Source: Prochilodus magdalenae
Taxonomy: Eukaryota; Chordata; Actinopteri; Characiformes; Prochilodontidae
Reading direction: 5' to 3'
DNA length: 64,000 nucleotides
Assembly: GCA_024036415.1 (NCBI GenBank)
Contig: JAMWET010001656.1
Coordinates: 26,001-90,000 of the forward strand
Each line of letters opens with the position of its first letter. Positions within the stretch are counted from its first letter, which is position 1. Positions 47,018 through 62,400 of this stretch are shown piece after piece. The position numbers and the translations under genes are program-made. The notes below the pieces were generated by a model. It was not told the DNA's origin, searched no databases, and worked only from the letters and a program-made list of their open reading frames with translations.

Positions 47018-48183
47018 TGAAAGGCAAACTGTAAAATATAATAATAACAAATAATTATTACTTTAACATCCCTCCAATTCTCCCCAATATGGGGCGACCT
47101 TATTTAATGTCAGGTAAGAGTTTCAGGTGAAAATGAAAAATTTCTCCTTGCCAAATTATATTTACAACTTAAAAAAAAGCAAAAGAGAAAGGGAAATGGG
47201 ACAAAGGGGTGGCAGAAAAAAAATAAAATAACCAGTGCTTTCTCCTGCTAAAATGTGAAAATCAAAGAAAAGAAATGTGGAGGTATAAATACATGTTTGA
47301 AACAAGAGAACACATCATCATGTCAAATATTCAGGAGGTCTTTAAAAGAGGGTTTACATCAAATCATGACAATGCTTTCAAAACACCCTATTTAAATAAA
47401 TCCATTAATGACTGTTAGCCAATCTGTGACAGATTTCTAACACACGCAATAATCAGAGATCACAGCATCTTAACCTCCAACAGTTTTCCCTCACCTACAG
47501 CACTGTAACCATTCATGTATGATTGTGTGGTACCCATAGTAATCTGTAGAGTCAGAAAGCTGTGATGTTTGGAAACAAAAAGGTGGGGCTTTATGATTTG
47601 GCTCTTTGAAATTTAACAGTCGTCATAAAATCACCTCTCAATGTGCTTTGATGGGCATTACTCAACCCAGCTCAACAGGTTGTTGTCTGCTTGAAAACAT
47701 TACTAAGAGTAAAATATGCATATACACAGTGACGAAAGGCAAAACAAATACAATAGGTTGGAAAGGAGAAACAATGACAGTATTGCACTTTACATACAGA
47801 TTTCTTTCCCTATGCCCAGTAGCCTTTCTCCTGAAGCGGCACAGGAGCATACAATGAAATCCCTGGCACCGAGCTCGGTCATGATGTAAAGGAGCATTAG
47901 CATGCTCTGCTAGCTCTGCATGTTTGTGCTAGGATGCTCATCATGGGAAATACAAAAAGGAAACCGAGCAACTGGGTATAACCCTCTCTTTCGCTACAAT
48001 ATCAACAAACACATACATTTTACACATGAACTCGCACAACTACACTCTTAAAAATAATGGTTAGAAAATGGGGTCTTTGGAGCATGAATCGCTATTGGCT
48101 TTTTGAAGAACCTCTCAGAAGAGGAATCTATTCGTGAAAAACGTACAAGTGTGTGTACATTTCTCAAATTTAAAATAATGCAT

Positions 48184-48189
48184 TTTATT
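48184..48189 (-). terminator. itga5: candidate proximal itga5 poly(A) signal
   Basis: AATAAA on the minus strand about 1.43 kb downstream of the itga5 stop codon. Confidence 0.4.
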
Positions 48190-49613
48190 GACTTTAATTT
48201 AATTCCCAGAACTGTAAATCCCGGCTGAGAAACATTTAGGAACCTTTAGTTTGAAGACTGTGCACACACACACACGCGCACACACGCGCACACACACATC
48301 AAAAATACACTGACAAACCATGAACTATAATGGTGTGTTTAACATTCAGCCCCCTGCTGAGACTGCTGCCTTGGACTGGGATTGTCCTGGGGTTGCTGTA
48401 AACCACTCATTTGACTGATGTGCCGACAAACACACTAAAAGACTACCACATTTTAACTGTATACAGTGGCATTCCTGTACTTTGTACACCCTTCCAGCAC
48501 AGACAGACAGGAATCCACATAGACAGTTGCCCATGGCTATCGCTCTCCACTGGCTAGTCCAGCCCCAAAAGCAGCCATGCACACCAATGAAGGTGAGGCT
48601 GGAGTGTGTTCTGTATATATCGGCAAAGCACAGCTCTGCTTCAAGGCAATTCTCAAAGGTTTCACAGGCTTGGCATGGATCCAGTCATGTCCCAAATGAC
48701 TTGTTGAATTCTGATGGTCAGCAGGGACTGGACAGTCATGCTCAGAGAACATTGTTTTTTTTCCCCCTGATTGGGTTTGTTTCCGAGTTCCTGTGAGCAT
48801 GACACACCTGATCTGAGCACTGCTGTTCCACCTCATCACCTGAGACAGACACCAACTTGTTCTTTTTTTTTTGTTTGTTTGTTTTTTGTGTTTTGTTTTT
48901 TTTTTCTGTAGGAACAGAGGTGAGAAAAGAAACCCCCAGTTCCTCTGAAACCCTTCATTCAATAACAATAAACAAATAATCATTAAGGCAAACAGAGCAA
49001 TATAAAGGACACAGCAGAAAGTAAAGGTGAAGGTGATGAGGTCTTGCCTCTGTGCTTGTCTTACCTCATCAAGAATTGTGTGAAAGTCTTTGGTTGTGTG
49101 TAAAATACAGCCCTAAAACGTGTGGGCTTTCCCCACCCACTGTTGAAATTCTAAGGGAGTGAACTAATCTTGGACACTCACTGATAGCACCAAACATATG
49201 TTAGGAGAAAAAAAATTGCAAACGGTGAACATTGCATATATAAGTGCAGTGAGAAAGAAGATTCTTCCTTGAGCAGAACATGTAGGAGAGCTTCTGTCCT
49301 TCGTGTGTCTCTCCTGTTTTATCACTTTGGTTTAACCGTCCACAAAATCTTCTTACATATTGCAGCTGAGTGTCATTTGGTGTTATTGATGAACAAAATC
49401 CAAACCCACCTCAAGAAAAATGAGTTAAAAAAAAAAAAATTTAAAAACACATTCATTTGGCTTTAAGTCTTTAGGGTCTTTCCATCCAGTGCACTGCAAT
49501 GGAGATCCAGTGGTCTTTCATCCTTCCTCTTCTACTGCAGTCTGGTTCTCTTTCCAAAGCATATTTCTGTTTAAATGGCTTCTCCTATATTTTGGTTTTC
49601 CTCGCTGAATAGC

Positions 49614-49694
49614 TTAAGCCTCAGACGCAGCCTGGGGTTTCAGCTGGGCCTTCTCCATAGCAGTGCCGTAAGGAGTTCTCTTGAAGAAACCAAG
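49614..49694 (-). CDS. itga5: itga5 last exon (cytoplasmic tail)
   Basis: Encodes [20 protein letters not shown] then QAASEA, stop TAA (49614-49616). GFFKR is the membrane-proximal clasp that keeps integrins inactive and is recognised by tail-binding proteins. The human tail ends SDA, a known PDZ ligand for GIPC; here it ends SEA, a conservative change. Confidence 0.97.
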   Translation of the reverse strand, partial: LGFFKRTPYGTAMEKAQLKPQAASEA

Positions 49695-52600
49695 CTAAAG
49701 GACGGTGGGAAGGAAAAATAACTTCGTCAAGACAAGGAATCACAAATGTAGTCAATTCCTACCATCTCAAACTTGACTGTGAGCCAGTTATACTGACCAG
49801 AGCTTTAAAAGCAGACGCGTATAATAAACACATTGACATAAATGCCAACCACGTTATATCTAATGCTTAATCTGGCCGGATTACAAAAACTGTCCTACTA
49901 TATACTATACTCACCTTGTACAGAACATAGATGAGCAGAGCCAACAGCAGAAGTCCAACCAGTATAGCTAGAATGATGATCCACAGTGGCACGTCATACT
50001 GACTGTCTGGTTTATTCCAACCCACATAGGTGGCCACCTTAAGACACCAGAACATTCTTCTAAGCTTTTCACTCATTGAAACCATACCAAGTAGTGCATT
50101 GTTATATGTGAGATAATAATAACAATAATACAAGCAGACAAACGTTATCTTACCTTTTTGCTACCACTGGGATTCTCTTTGGGTAAAATGGCATATGGCA
50201 TCTTTTCCACCTTGAAACTAGCCAAGCACTCCAGAACAAATTTCTTATATGACTTCTGTAGGGAAATAAAAAGATGTGATTAGAAATGACTCTTTTTCTT
50301 TAAACTAAATGTGTTTAAATTACCAGGCCCAGAAAGAGGAAAAGCCTTGTAATTCCACTAATGGACACAAGGTGGTAGCATTGTATTTCATCTTTGTACT
50401 GTGACTGGCTGGCCTTACTTCTCACAAAATCCTTGGGACATTCCAATGCTATGAGAACTCAGCACTGCCAGCTAATGAATTTTCAATGCACTCACACATA
50501 CGCTTTGTATTGGCTCGAGTTGCAGAGAGCATGTAAGGCCCTTCTCAAAAGAGCTCCTGTTTAGAGATATTGTCTCACTTTCTGTCTCTCACGCACACAT
50601 GCCTATACATACAAAGCCATAACACTGCTGCTTAGTTTTTCTTTTTTACTAGCAGATGGACTGAATCCCAGCAGGCAGAACACTAGGGCTTGAGAGGAGC
50701 TCTGACATTCAGTCAATGCAATCACAAGGCTTATTTTGAGTGGTTAACAGTTTGGAAAAACCTTTCATTTGAGGTTTCGAAGACAGTATGGCTATCGAAT
50801 GGAGGCCACCTATGGTACGGTATTTGACAAAAGTAGACAGTTGTGCCCATACCATTTTGGATTACTTGAACTTACCCCTATGAATGCTTCAGGCCAAAGA
50901 CGTGAGCGCACTTTCAGAATGGCACTGGTCCCTTTATCCAGCAGACCCACGCTGCACTGCAAAGTCCAGCACTCGACACTGGAGCAGGACTAACACAAAC
51001 AGTTAAGGAAGAAAAAGAGAGGATGGAGATATAAGGTTAGAGGGAGAAATTCTCAGCATGATTTAAAACAGCAGTTATAAAGATGTATGACTTTTCTTCC
51101 CTTGTCTTTTCTCAAGATTGGAGATGTTTCATTGCCATTTGTATTCACATTTTCAAGCTACAATGCAGGCCCATTAAATCTGTGCTCGTTACACAGATCA
51201 GGGTCATGAGCAAGCACCATTCCTGGCACAACTGATCAATGAATGCAAACAAGGTTTTTTTTCCAGTTTTCCCAGCAAACCAAGGTCATTAAGAACAACT
51301 CATTAAAAGGGCAAGTGTAAATATGTCAAGGAAGAGTCAGCTGAATGGAAAGAGAGAGAACCATGAGACTGATGATAGCATTACAGGCCTAGAGGAATGA
51401 CAAAAGGCCCAATGTTAGGCTGCCTGCACGAGGGCTGCTTCAAATTAGCCAGAGTCATAGGACTATAAAATCCTGGCTGCAGTTGCTGCTAGTCATATTA
51501 CAGACCTACCACTGCACTCCCACCCAGTTGACTGGCTGTAACAAGTCCGCTCTTCCTCTGTTCATTACATCTTCACAATTTGAAGTGCATTTATTTACAA
51601 TGTTGAGAAGATTCTCTTGGCCTTTTCTAGGTTGTATTAAAGTGATGCTGAAAAGTCCCTGGTCCAAGCCACTTTCCAAAACGACGATATAAGGCCCCAA
51701 GAAGGGCAAATAAAAATAACTGTCCTATTTCCTCTTAAATTAGAATGAGTGGTGGCTTCAGATGAAATACATGGTGCTTTCCAGGGCTCCTAAACAACTT
51801 CCTCTATATATTCTTAATTAAGGGAAAGCAGAGATGAACAACACTAACAATAATGGGAAGGAACAAAATAATGCCTCCACCAAAATGCCATAGAACCAAT
51901 AAGACCTAACCATCATCCTCTGGCCAATTAATCTGTTCAATATAAAGGTTCAACGGATTTACTGACATTTACTTACATATCAGTGATCATGTCACTGATT
52001 TTTTTTTTGAACTTAAGAAATGTCTCTTCTAATTTAAGAACTATAAATGCACAATCAAATCAACCTGTAAAGCACTCAAACATGTGACCGTTAATGTAAT
52101 AGGATGTTCAAAATAGTACTTTGGTATGTGATACATTTTCATGGACTTGAAAAAGGAATGAAATAAAGTAAAGGACACATTCCACATACCATTATGGGGA
52201 AGGCAATATCACATTGTACCTGTAGACAGAGTGTACTTGGCCTTCTGGAACTACATTCTGGCCGTGGAATTCGACTGCAAATTAGCTGTAAATATGCCGT
52301 TGGGATGTACTGACCTACACAAGGACCATAATTTGGCACCAAGCAAGATTCTCTGAGCCAGGAACTCTCCGTATCACCTCATTGCTGCCCATGAATGCCA
52401 AACCTCGGCCTTAATCTACGACGAGCAAAGGCTTGGTTCCTTTCAGCCTAGTGCTAAACCCTTGTATATCACTAGCTTTTAATGAGCGTTAACTGAGGCC
52501 TCCCAGACTCCCTCAGATCAATAACAGAATCACCAGAAGAAGGGTGTAGACACATAACGAACAGTTGAAGTGAGGGATGACAAACGAGGGGGATTAAGTA

Positions 52601-55600
52601 TGACGGGCAGCATGACAATGCCTTCTTTCATTTGGCCAGGTACAGAGGGATGAAGAGGCCCACTTGAAGTGGGCAACCGACAACAGGCCATTGTGTGAGT
52701 GGGATGGTGGGTGTGGTAGGTAATCACACAGAGAGGGAAAGGGTAGAGCGAGGACACCCTAAAAGGTACGTCACAGCTGAAACTAATAAGATTACTGATG
52801 TATCTCGCAGACACACATTGAGCCCCCAAAATTGGCTTTTAAGTTGGTCAGTCAGATGGAGCAGATGTATGATCCAAAAGGACCCGCTTAAGTTCATTAC
52901 ATTACTTAATGGCCTAGCCTTATGGGTTCACTCAGAGGTGGCTGCTCAGGAAGACACTGTATTTGAGCAGTTCCCTTACAGATATCCAAAGCATATTTCC
53001 AAACTATGGATATGAATTCTCACTGTCATTTGCTAAGTGAAATGTTCAACAGTAGCAACTAAGTAGGTCTTAATACACTTTAATGGGTTAAATGCATTTT
53101 CTCCTTCATTCCCTATTCCACAACTTGTTTTGATTCGTCACAATTATGTGAATGGGATCTCACCAGGTTTGTCGGTTCCGCCAGCTCTTCCTTGTGCGTT
53201 TCTCGCTTTTCAATATGATGCTCCTGTTTCAACAAAGGAGGCTGCTCTGTGGAAGACTGCTGTAGCTGTGTAGGTTGAAAAAAAAAAACAGATGGAGAGA
53301 GAGAGAGGGAAGGAAGACAGAGAGAGAACATTATGTGGAAATTCTCCACCCATTTGGGTAATCTAGAGAGTGACCTAACTGTTATATGAGTACCACCCAT
53401 TGACATCAACATGGACAGCAGTCAAAGGGAAGGACTGCTCATTGACTTTTACACAAGGCCGCATTACTGAACTCATCCAAAGAACAAATACACTGCTACA
53501 TCCTAACACAACTACTACAGACACAAAAACACAGCTAAAAAGATGCCAATCACAGAGAAGAGTTTTGTTCATTTACAGATGCTACAGGCTTTGTAGGTGA
53601 GTGATCACACTATAGAGTCCACATAGACATGCAACACATCAAAGGGAACAAAGTCAGTGATATGGAACAAATTCTAAAACTCTGTGACGGAGCTTAAATG
53701 AAGCAGATTGACTGTGTTTATATATGTATAGAAGTGGTACACATCAAGCAGATGGCCGTTTATCCACAAAGAAGCGAAGCGGTGGGCTGGGTTACACTGA
53801 AGTGCCACAGGAGGATCAAAGCAAGCCTAACTGTCCTTATGAGTATGAGGAGATACAGGGTGCTCTGAGAGTGAGAGAGACCACATCATTTTGAAGCTAG
53901 GATAGGCTTAGAGTGTATTTTGAGACTTTTGTAAGAGTGGGTATCTGGGGTGGAGTGGGAAAGGGACTGTGTGTGATTAACTGAAGTTGGCCCAGACACT
54001 TTAATACATAAACAGGCTCTTTTCTTTCTGAAGTTCACTATGACACATCTGCACTTTCCTTAGATAATTCTGCCTGAGTGCGTTCATGTGTGTATGTAAT
54101 GTAGTTGCCCCATGAAAGCAAGGGTGCACCTGACCCCCTCACTGGACATGCTGTGTTGAAAACACTGGCACAAATCACCACTCATTTACAGAGCACACCA
54201 TTACCAGCAAGTGAGCTGTCAAACAAAATCAAATAAATCAAATAGTAAGTTAAATGGTCAAATAACAATAACACAGCACACTGCTATGTCAATTGGAAGG
54301 TGTTGTTATTACTTTCCCGAGGCCTGTATAAATAGGACTACTAACCAGCAAAGTAAAGAAAGTAGTTTACTCTGGAATTATCTAGCATATTTGTATTTCA
54401 AAATGACATACCTTTAGGTTGAACGGGTTGATGACTTTGTGTGTGGTGCAGTTTACAGGCCCCTGGGTGGTGACCTCCAGGGGGTACATGTACTTGTACC
54501 CCTGCATAGGACACTTCAGCTGGAGGACTGTGTGACTGATACGACTAGGACCATTATTCACCAACTGAAGAAGGTAACAGAGAGACAAACAAAAAGGGTT
54601 AATGTTATCTAATGTTTGAAACAAGCTTCATGATTACATGTTGTACTGAACATAAATTACAGAACACCAACAAAGATGAATGCAGGCATTTTGTTTCCAT
54701 GGAAACTAACCAGGTGTTTTTTGAACTTCTAGTCGATTTACCACATAAGAATGACTTAACATCTTGTTCTGTTTAAGGACAGTGAAGCTCATGAGGTCAC
54801 CCTCCATGCCTGCTTGAGTTTCCTTGACTCATCTCCGTTACCAGGCACAGAGGAATCTTTTCTATAAAGAATAATGACAGAGTTCTCCGCCCTTCAAACA
54901 GGGGGGGGCGGGGTACAGTAAGAGGGTCCCTACCTCATAGATGTGCAGCACTGGAGGACCAACTTCCTGCTCCTTAGTCACATTCTTGGTCACTCTCCAG
55001 TTCGGAAGCAGAAAAACCTTATCTGGTCGAGACACGCTTTACGAGAAAGGCAGAAAAACAGAATGAAGAATACTTTCCATCAAATCTTCCAGAAGAGTTG
55101 AGAGCTAGAAACACACTGTTCTAGCAATATGAACTTACCCCTGTAAAATAACATCAGCCTTCGCCACCACCTCCAACTTGTAGGGAACAACCTCACTCTG
55201 GGAGTTGTTCTCATTTTTACTGCAAAACAAAGATAGCGGAGCATTCAGGCGGAGGAAGCGAAATACAGAAAGAAAGATAAATATTATAAACATAAATATG
55301 GCCTTCACATATATCCATTATTGTACAAAGGTTTTACAACATACCTGCGGATTTGGAGGTCAAACTGCACCACCTTGTGAGTGTCTTTCAGCCGTGGCAC
55401 CGTAAACCGCAGACCTGCCCACAGCTATAAGAGAAAAGCAAAGTTATAAGCAAACATATTTTCCACATTTCTTTATACTGCGCTTTGCACTCTCATAACG
55501 TGTCGGTGGGATGGCCCCTCACTGCTTTATACAGAAGCTACAGCAGTCCATAAGACCTGAGGTCAGTGTCCAACATTTCCCTGTAGAATCTGAAATCATT

Positions 55601-58600
55601 ATCATCATCATATCGAGTTAACAGAGTTGCTTCCAGCTGAAGCACACCTGAACAGAAGATTCTGTCTCCCTTCACATGTAAGTAATTTATTCCCTTTTCC
55701 ATTTCCATCCAAAACATGCAAACATTATTCAAAAAATCCAAACTGAATTGATTCCGCAGATTTTGTGCATGGGAAAGTGTGCCTACTAGTCATTTTATAT
55801 GATTCTACACACGATACTGATACAGTCTATAAATCATTACCAAGAGCCACGCTACCACTTTGGTGGTCTCGTTGTAAGCACTGAAAATTACCTCTAATAT
55901 AAGAGATAAGTTAATTATGACAAACTGATGTGAAGCCAACAGCACAGAGTTTAACAGTAAATGACTTCAGACCAATTGGAAAACATGTCTGGAGGTGTAT
56001 TAATGACCTGATGCTGTTTATACAACCACACAAGTTACAGCTCTCCTCCATAATGCCATAAAAATAACAGTGCTCTCCCCTCCTCTATGCAGAGTCATTA
56101 GGGAAAGTCCAAGCTGCAGGGGAGCACAGTCAAAATGGCTGTCACTTCCTGTTTCCTTGATAGGAAAATTTAGCCGCCTTAAAATGTTGGCCAACACATA
56201 CAGCAAACATTGCCTTCCTGTTACTTCGGATCAACATATGACAAATCTAGCCAAGTTAGGTAAGAGTTGGGACAACCAAGGCTACTTAAACCATATATAT
56301 AGAATAGGTTTTGGTAAAAAAGTCCATCACAAAATATCATCACTAAACTTAACCTTAATATAAAGAGACAACTGATACACTACGTGCATACTCAGAATAC
56401 AAAGGTAATGAATGTCTGAAAAACTTACATTGGTGCCAGACTTCATGGGATTTCCCAGGTCACAGCTGAGATAGCGAGTTTGGTTCTCTGTCTCATAACT
56501 GCAGGTCAGCTGAGTCAGGCTCTGGACACCCCCCAAAAAAAACAAAAAAAACAAAAAAAAAACCAGTAAGTGACAAATTTTTTACTACAACCAATGCCAG
56601 GTTTTTACTAAAGAAGTAGCCTGCAGCCAAAGCTTATTCTAAACATCTTTAGGAATTAACAAAGCTCCTCCTCTTGCTCCTATATAGCTGTATACCATTT
56701 TCCCATAAGTCACCTCATTATTGCGGGCGATTCCACTGTAGTCTGCCTCTGGAGGAAGCACTACATACAGCTCTGCTTCATAAGCCCCGCCTCCATCGTT
56801 CCGGGCATTAAAGGTCAGCGTCAGTGAGTTGTCATCACCCATGTACACTTCCTTCCTGTCCCTGTGCACCCAGAAGAAGAAAACAAAAACAAAAAGGTGA
56901 AATACTTAACACTGGTTGCTAATGTATTGCTGCAAACGTTAAATGTGAAATTTGGTCGCACTTATGTTAAACAAAAGCATGAACAAACATTCATTAAAAC
57001 ATTAATTTATTGCCAATGTAAACATTAATTTGTTGGCAATGTAGCAATAAAGTTATGCAGATGGAGCAGAGACTGAAGTTTCCCCAAGTACCCTCCTCTA
57101 TTCCTTCCCCATTTTCTTTCCCCTGCTTTCACTCCCTTGCTCCAAATACATTGAGAAATTCCATAGGAGGGCCACACAGATGCTTTCAATTACTGCCAGG
57201 CCCCAGTAAGCTGCGCTAAAGCAAGACTCCAACATCGAATCAGTGCACTTGTAAGGGACGGTAAGCTGTGATCGCACATCACCTTTTATGCTACATATAG
57301 CTGGTCGTGATAATGCCCCTAGAGCAAACTTAGTCTCAGTCATGGCACGTGTTACTGCGTACAAAGGAATGTGTAATTTGAATGCTTGAATGCTCATCAG
57401 ACTGCTTACTTGATTTTTGAAGTACTGGAAGAGTCAAACTTTAATAAAGACCATTCAGTAAGGGTCACTAATGATACAAACTGTTGTTGATTTGTTGGAG
57501 TCAGTCTGCTGATGTTATGGGGTCACACTCTGTCATTCACAATACACTAAAAAATTATTTTAATTCTACCACATAAAGACTACTTAACAATGCAATATGT
57601 TAACTATGCATTACTCAAATGTAGCATGTGTCTGTTTCAGCTAATCAAATAGCAAACAGTCATGGCTGCATTGCCTTTCTTTGACAGATATAGATTTTTT
57701 TTTTAAAAACTTAAAAAAAAAAATTAAAAAAAAAAGTTTGTAACAATGTAGATGTATGGAAACAATTTAAAGTGTGAGCAGAAAGAGGAAAGCCTGGCCG
57801 AACATCCAAGACCTGAAGCTGCAAAGCAGCGGTGTTGTGGATTACATGCCTTGGCAGAGATTACGGATGGGACTAAAAACTGGCCTTGTTCTCTAAAACG
57901 TCTCAAGAGGACCCTCTCTAGACCCATTGTCTCCTCTCCTCTTCTTTTTTTTTAAACTTACTCTGATTAGATCTTTTCCTTGCTCATTTTACAGGTTTTT
58001 GTCAAACATACAAACTAAAATACTGATACCTGCAAGGCCATCCCAAAACAAAGAACATTAAAATACTCAGAAATTACTAGTGCCAGTTCTGGATACCTGA
58101 TGATACATAGGGTATTATAGCACTTGCTTCAATATAAATAAAATATCCTTCTCAAATGAAATCAATCAAATGAAAGTGCAGAGGAGGGGGAAGGGAGCTA
58201 TGGGTATCTCCAGCAAAGCCAACTCCCTGAATTTTCCAAACCCAACTCTTTTATCTGCTGTCTTTTTTTCCACAGAACACAGCAGCCAATCCCAGCACCT
58301 GCAGCACAGCTCCCTCATGTTATTTCACATCCAACACAGTGTGTATTTGTGTGTGCACTATTGCTTGCTAATCTCACCTGGGAACACTCTGATCATTAAC
58401 AAGATTCACTGAAGCAAGGGATTAATCAGATACATTTATCTACTTAAACAGGAGCAGGAATAGTTGTTTTTCAGTCTCTCAGCTTTTCAGTTTGCTGAAC
58501 ACTTTTTAAGCCTTAGTTTTTCACGTGTCAGCAAATGCTGACGCAAGTTTATCAAGTGTGTAAACTTGCTGCAAAGTGTACACCGTGCAAACAAATCCCC

Positions 58601-59376
58601 CAGCATGTGCAGGATTTCTGCTCTCTTTGGTAAATGACTTACCCATACACAGAAAGTTTTAGGTCAGGGACGCAGATGTTGTCCTCTCCACAGTCCAGTA
58701 AAATCTGGGCCTGGAACCCAAGTGTGACAGGAAAAACAATGTGTGAGGGAAATAAATTACTCTAATTAAAACATTACAGACAACAACCAGCCCAATTCCT
58801 TTATAAAGGGACAAAGATACAATAAAGGGGATTTTTGTTTATTTTTAGTTTCATAACAAGTCATTTGTTTAAGGAAGTGCACCCATTACAGTGTGACGAT
58901 AACTGTAATATTTCAAACTCACCGCTTGTTATTAATGTATAACTCAGATACCTTTAAAATTACCAAATTAAACTAAACATCCAGTAGAAATAATCCCATG
59001 CATTATTATCTCGCCACTCAGGCATTCAAGTGTTCAAAGCAATTACAAATAAAGGTAAATGGTTACAGAGAAGTTTCATAAAATAAGTGTGCAAATAAAC
59101 AACAAATGGCTTGCAGGACCACAAATGGCCTATTATAACTTTGTTTGCTTTAACTGGTAACTGTGCAAAAGGTATTCAAGGTAATAGGTATTCAACAGTA
59201 AGAAAAAGACTCTGCAGTGACCGCCAGGGGAGGGCTTCTTATAGGAAACAGCTGAAGAACAATAATAATCTACTTATTCAAGAGGCAAGTTGAGTGTGAC
59301 AGAGTAAAGAACCATCTCAAAGATACTAAAAGTAGTAATTGCTGGGTTGTGATGGTAGGTGTCTATACAGCTGCTA

Positions 59377-59414
<38 letters not shown>

Positions 59415-62400
59415 ACTCAAGTACTGCTACTAGTAGCCATCACCACCGAGACTAGTAACACTTATTTCCAGTAAATTGAAAAACAAACACATTTGATATT
59501 TTAGCAGCAGTGTTTCTAGATCTTAATTATCTGATGGTTTAATCAAGTTGGTATACACATAGATAGGGAATTCCTGCGTACTGTGTGTATGATATGCATG
59601 GAAAAACAGCAAAGAATAAGTTTTGATAGATGTTAACAACCTGTGCACATTGACAACATAAACTACATAGTAACAAATAGCTGACAGTGTCTGCTCATTA
59701 TGCCATTATTATTTTCATTACATATTTCTACCACTTCTTCCTTCTTACATGACAAGTTTGCAAAAAGAAAAAAAAAAATCTTTTCTCCCTAAATGTGGCA
59801 CCTTATTTTGCACCAAGCATTTTGTCACTTTGAATTTGTTAAAAAAGTAAACATCATATCAGAAATGTATCATGCATCATAAGAAAGTAATGCAATGTAC
59901 TGTCATATTATATTCTGGCCATGGTGCCCAACTTTCATCACAGGATTTGTGCAACAAGGTTATCTGATTAAGACGATTACTGGCATGTTGTGTTTTTGAG
60001 AAACTATGGATACCCATAATATACATAGAGAAACATATTCACACACAGACACACAAACACATACACACATACATACGCAGATACTGTGCAGAAAGTGACC
60101 AGATAAACCACCTGTACGTGTAGGATAGATCCTGAATTCGATAACATTGTATCTCTGTAATCTCCAGCTCGCCTCCTCTTTCTGTACCTGGTCCATTTCA
60201 CAAGTCATTACAGGGAATGATCAAGGAATAATCTGGTGTATATGTGCATCTGTGTGGGTGTCCATAAAGGGTCAGTATGGTTCTGTAAAGGCTGCCCCTT
60301 GAAGGACATAGACCGGCAGAACCTTCTACAGAATTACTGTATTATTTGAACCACAATACACATCACGGCCTGCCACCACGGACCACAATCTGGCCGCATG
60401 TGACGCCACCCAGCTCACCACACACATGAGCATGCACACACAAGCACTTGCACTAAGTGCATACACTAAAATCCCTCAGTCATAAAAAGAAGAGGGAAAA
60501 CATACAGGACCTTCACAACGGAGTCATAAGTGACAAGAGTAAGTAGGGAAAGCCCTGACTTGGCTAATTGCTTCCGTGTGATACTGTGACTCCGGCGTGT
60601 GCATGGATGATGTGGATGACGATGGGGATAAGAAATAGAAGAAGGAGATTAGAAAGACTGCTGCTCACTCCCTGTAATCAGGTCTTACTGGGCTCTAATT
60701 AAAGTTGTGGAAGGAGGCCGCATATGCCGCAACTTACTAAAGCAGTGTGTTGGCCTTCTTTCAAACTCTGGAGGAGGGACTACACTATTTAATTTAATCA
60801 CAGCAGCTAAATAACAACAAATGCAAGCATATGCCAAAATCAAGGCAAGTTATGACCACATATCAGAAACGGCTGAACTACATTCAAACAGACTCACATT
60901 ACCGAGAAGATCTCCTTACTTCAGTCAAGCCTTTCAATCAAGTCTGTTTAGAGGCATTAAATACATTCTATATTCGAGTTCCACAGTACAGCATTTCACA
61001 AGCATAGAAAAGGGCGAGAATAACTAATAGTTTTGATGAGTGCCACTATTTTCCACTATTTGTACTGTATAACCAACAACCAAGATGGGTCACGGGTAAA
61101 CGCAAAAGGCTACAGTTAGCACCATTAGACAATGAGGGACACTGCAAACTCTCTACCGCATACAAGTTTCAAGTTACTCTCACAACAGGGATGAATGCTT
61201 ACTAGGAACAGACTCAAACCGAATCACAAACAGATTTTAAAACAAACAGAGCCACAAAGCAGACTTTGAGGAAAGCCTGGGCCTGTGTATAGCCAGCTAT
61301 CAGAATATTTTACAGGATATGGGGAGCATGTATATTCAGAGCACCGTTTCATGAATCAATTACTGCAATATGGCCCATGGCAACATATGGAGCAACTTAG
61401 CGGTGAGAACAAGGTTGCACTGGTGGAGAAGCACTTGTGATCTTCCACTAACAGCATAGAGCAAGACTGCCATAAGGACTAAAACCACACAACTCCACAT
61501 GCATACACACAGTTTATACTTTATTAGGGTTGTCAAACCACTTAAATAATTTATTGCAAACAATAACACATTTTTGTGCAGTTAATCACGACTGACCAAT
61601 TTTGTGCATATTGTTCGAGGTCAATTATCCAAAAATAACTGTGAAGTTCATTTAGCTGATGCAGGCATTGTTGGTTACCTCCTTTTTTATATCAAGGTAC
61701 TGTCCTAAAATGTACATTATATTGTACAGTATAGTAGTCCTGCTAACACAAGGTTACCTGTTGTATGGGAGACCATGTTTATTTGGGACAGAATTGGCAT
61801 TTGCTTTACTCTGAAATAATGTGTAGCCGGTGAGCAACTGCAGAGACTGAGTTTAGATCACGGTTCCAGCAAAAGCATGTGCCAAATACAGACTGCATCT
61901 GATCTACATTTTGGTTTTAATTAAAATTGTCACTGAACAATGCTGCAGTGAACTGAAATGCAAGGAACAGAATTTGAGCTGTAAACTGTTATCAAGAGGG
62001 CCTTTCCATTGCTGTTCATATGGCGCAAAACATAAGTGAAAGCACCCACATGCAGAACACAAATAAAGCTTCAACTCATAGTGGTAAAGCTTTCATTACT
62101 AAAGGAAAACTGGCATGGTGAAAACAAACTCTAACCATATGCAACCATACGCCATATGGCCTGAAAAGGGCCGCACCCAAAAACAGAAACACATAAACCC
62201 TCTCCAAGTGAACACCCCCTTAAATCCACCTCCAATGGATCATTCCACAGCGGCCCAGTGAGCTACTCCTGGTGGGACAATGAAAAACTCTCCTTGGTAT
62301 ACATGCTTAGCATTTCCCCCCCATTTTCAAACTGCTTTCCAGACCCTTTGGAGCACTTCCCAGATGTATGTTTCGAAAATGTGGAGGGAGGCAGACAGCA

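Larger units (their letters stand above)
46881..49613 (-). other. itga5: itga5 3' untranslated region and inter-gene space
   Basis: No coding exon. On the minus strand AATAAA signals occur at 48184-48189 (about 1.4 kb after the stop) and 47012-47017 (about 2.6 kb after). The itga5 3' UTR therefore fills half or nearly all of the gap to rapgef3. CA-type simple repeat at about 48263-48299; poly-T rich stretch at 48855-48907. Confidence 0.6.

Noticed and set aside
48537..48983. 148-codon minus-strand frame
   Set aside because: Sits in the itga5 3' untranslated region, crosses poly-A/T runs and resembles nothing known.
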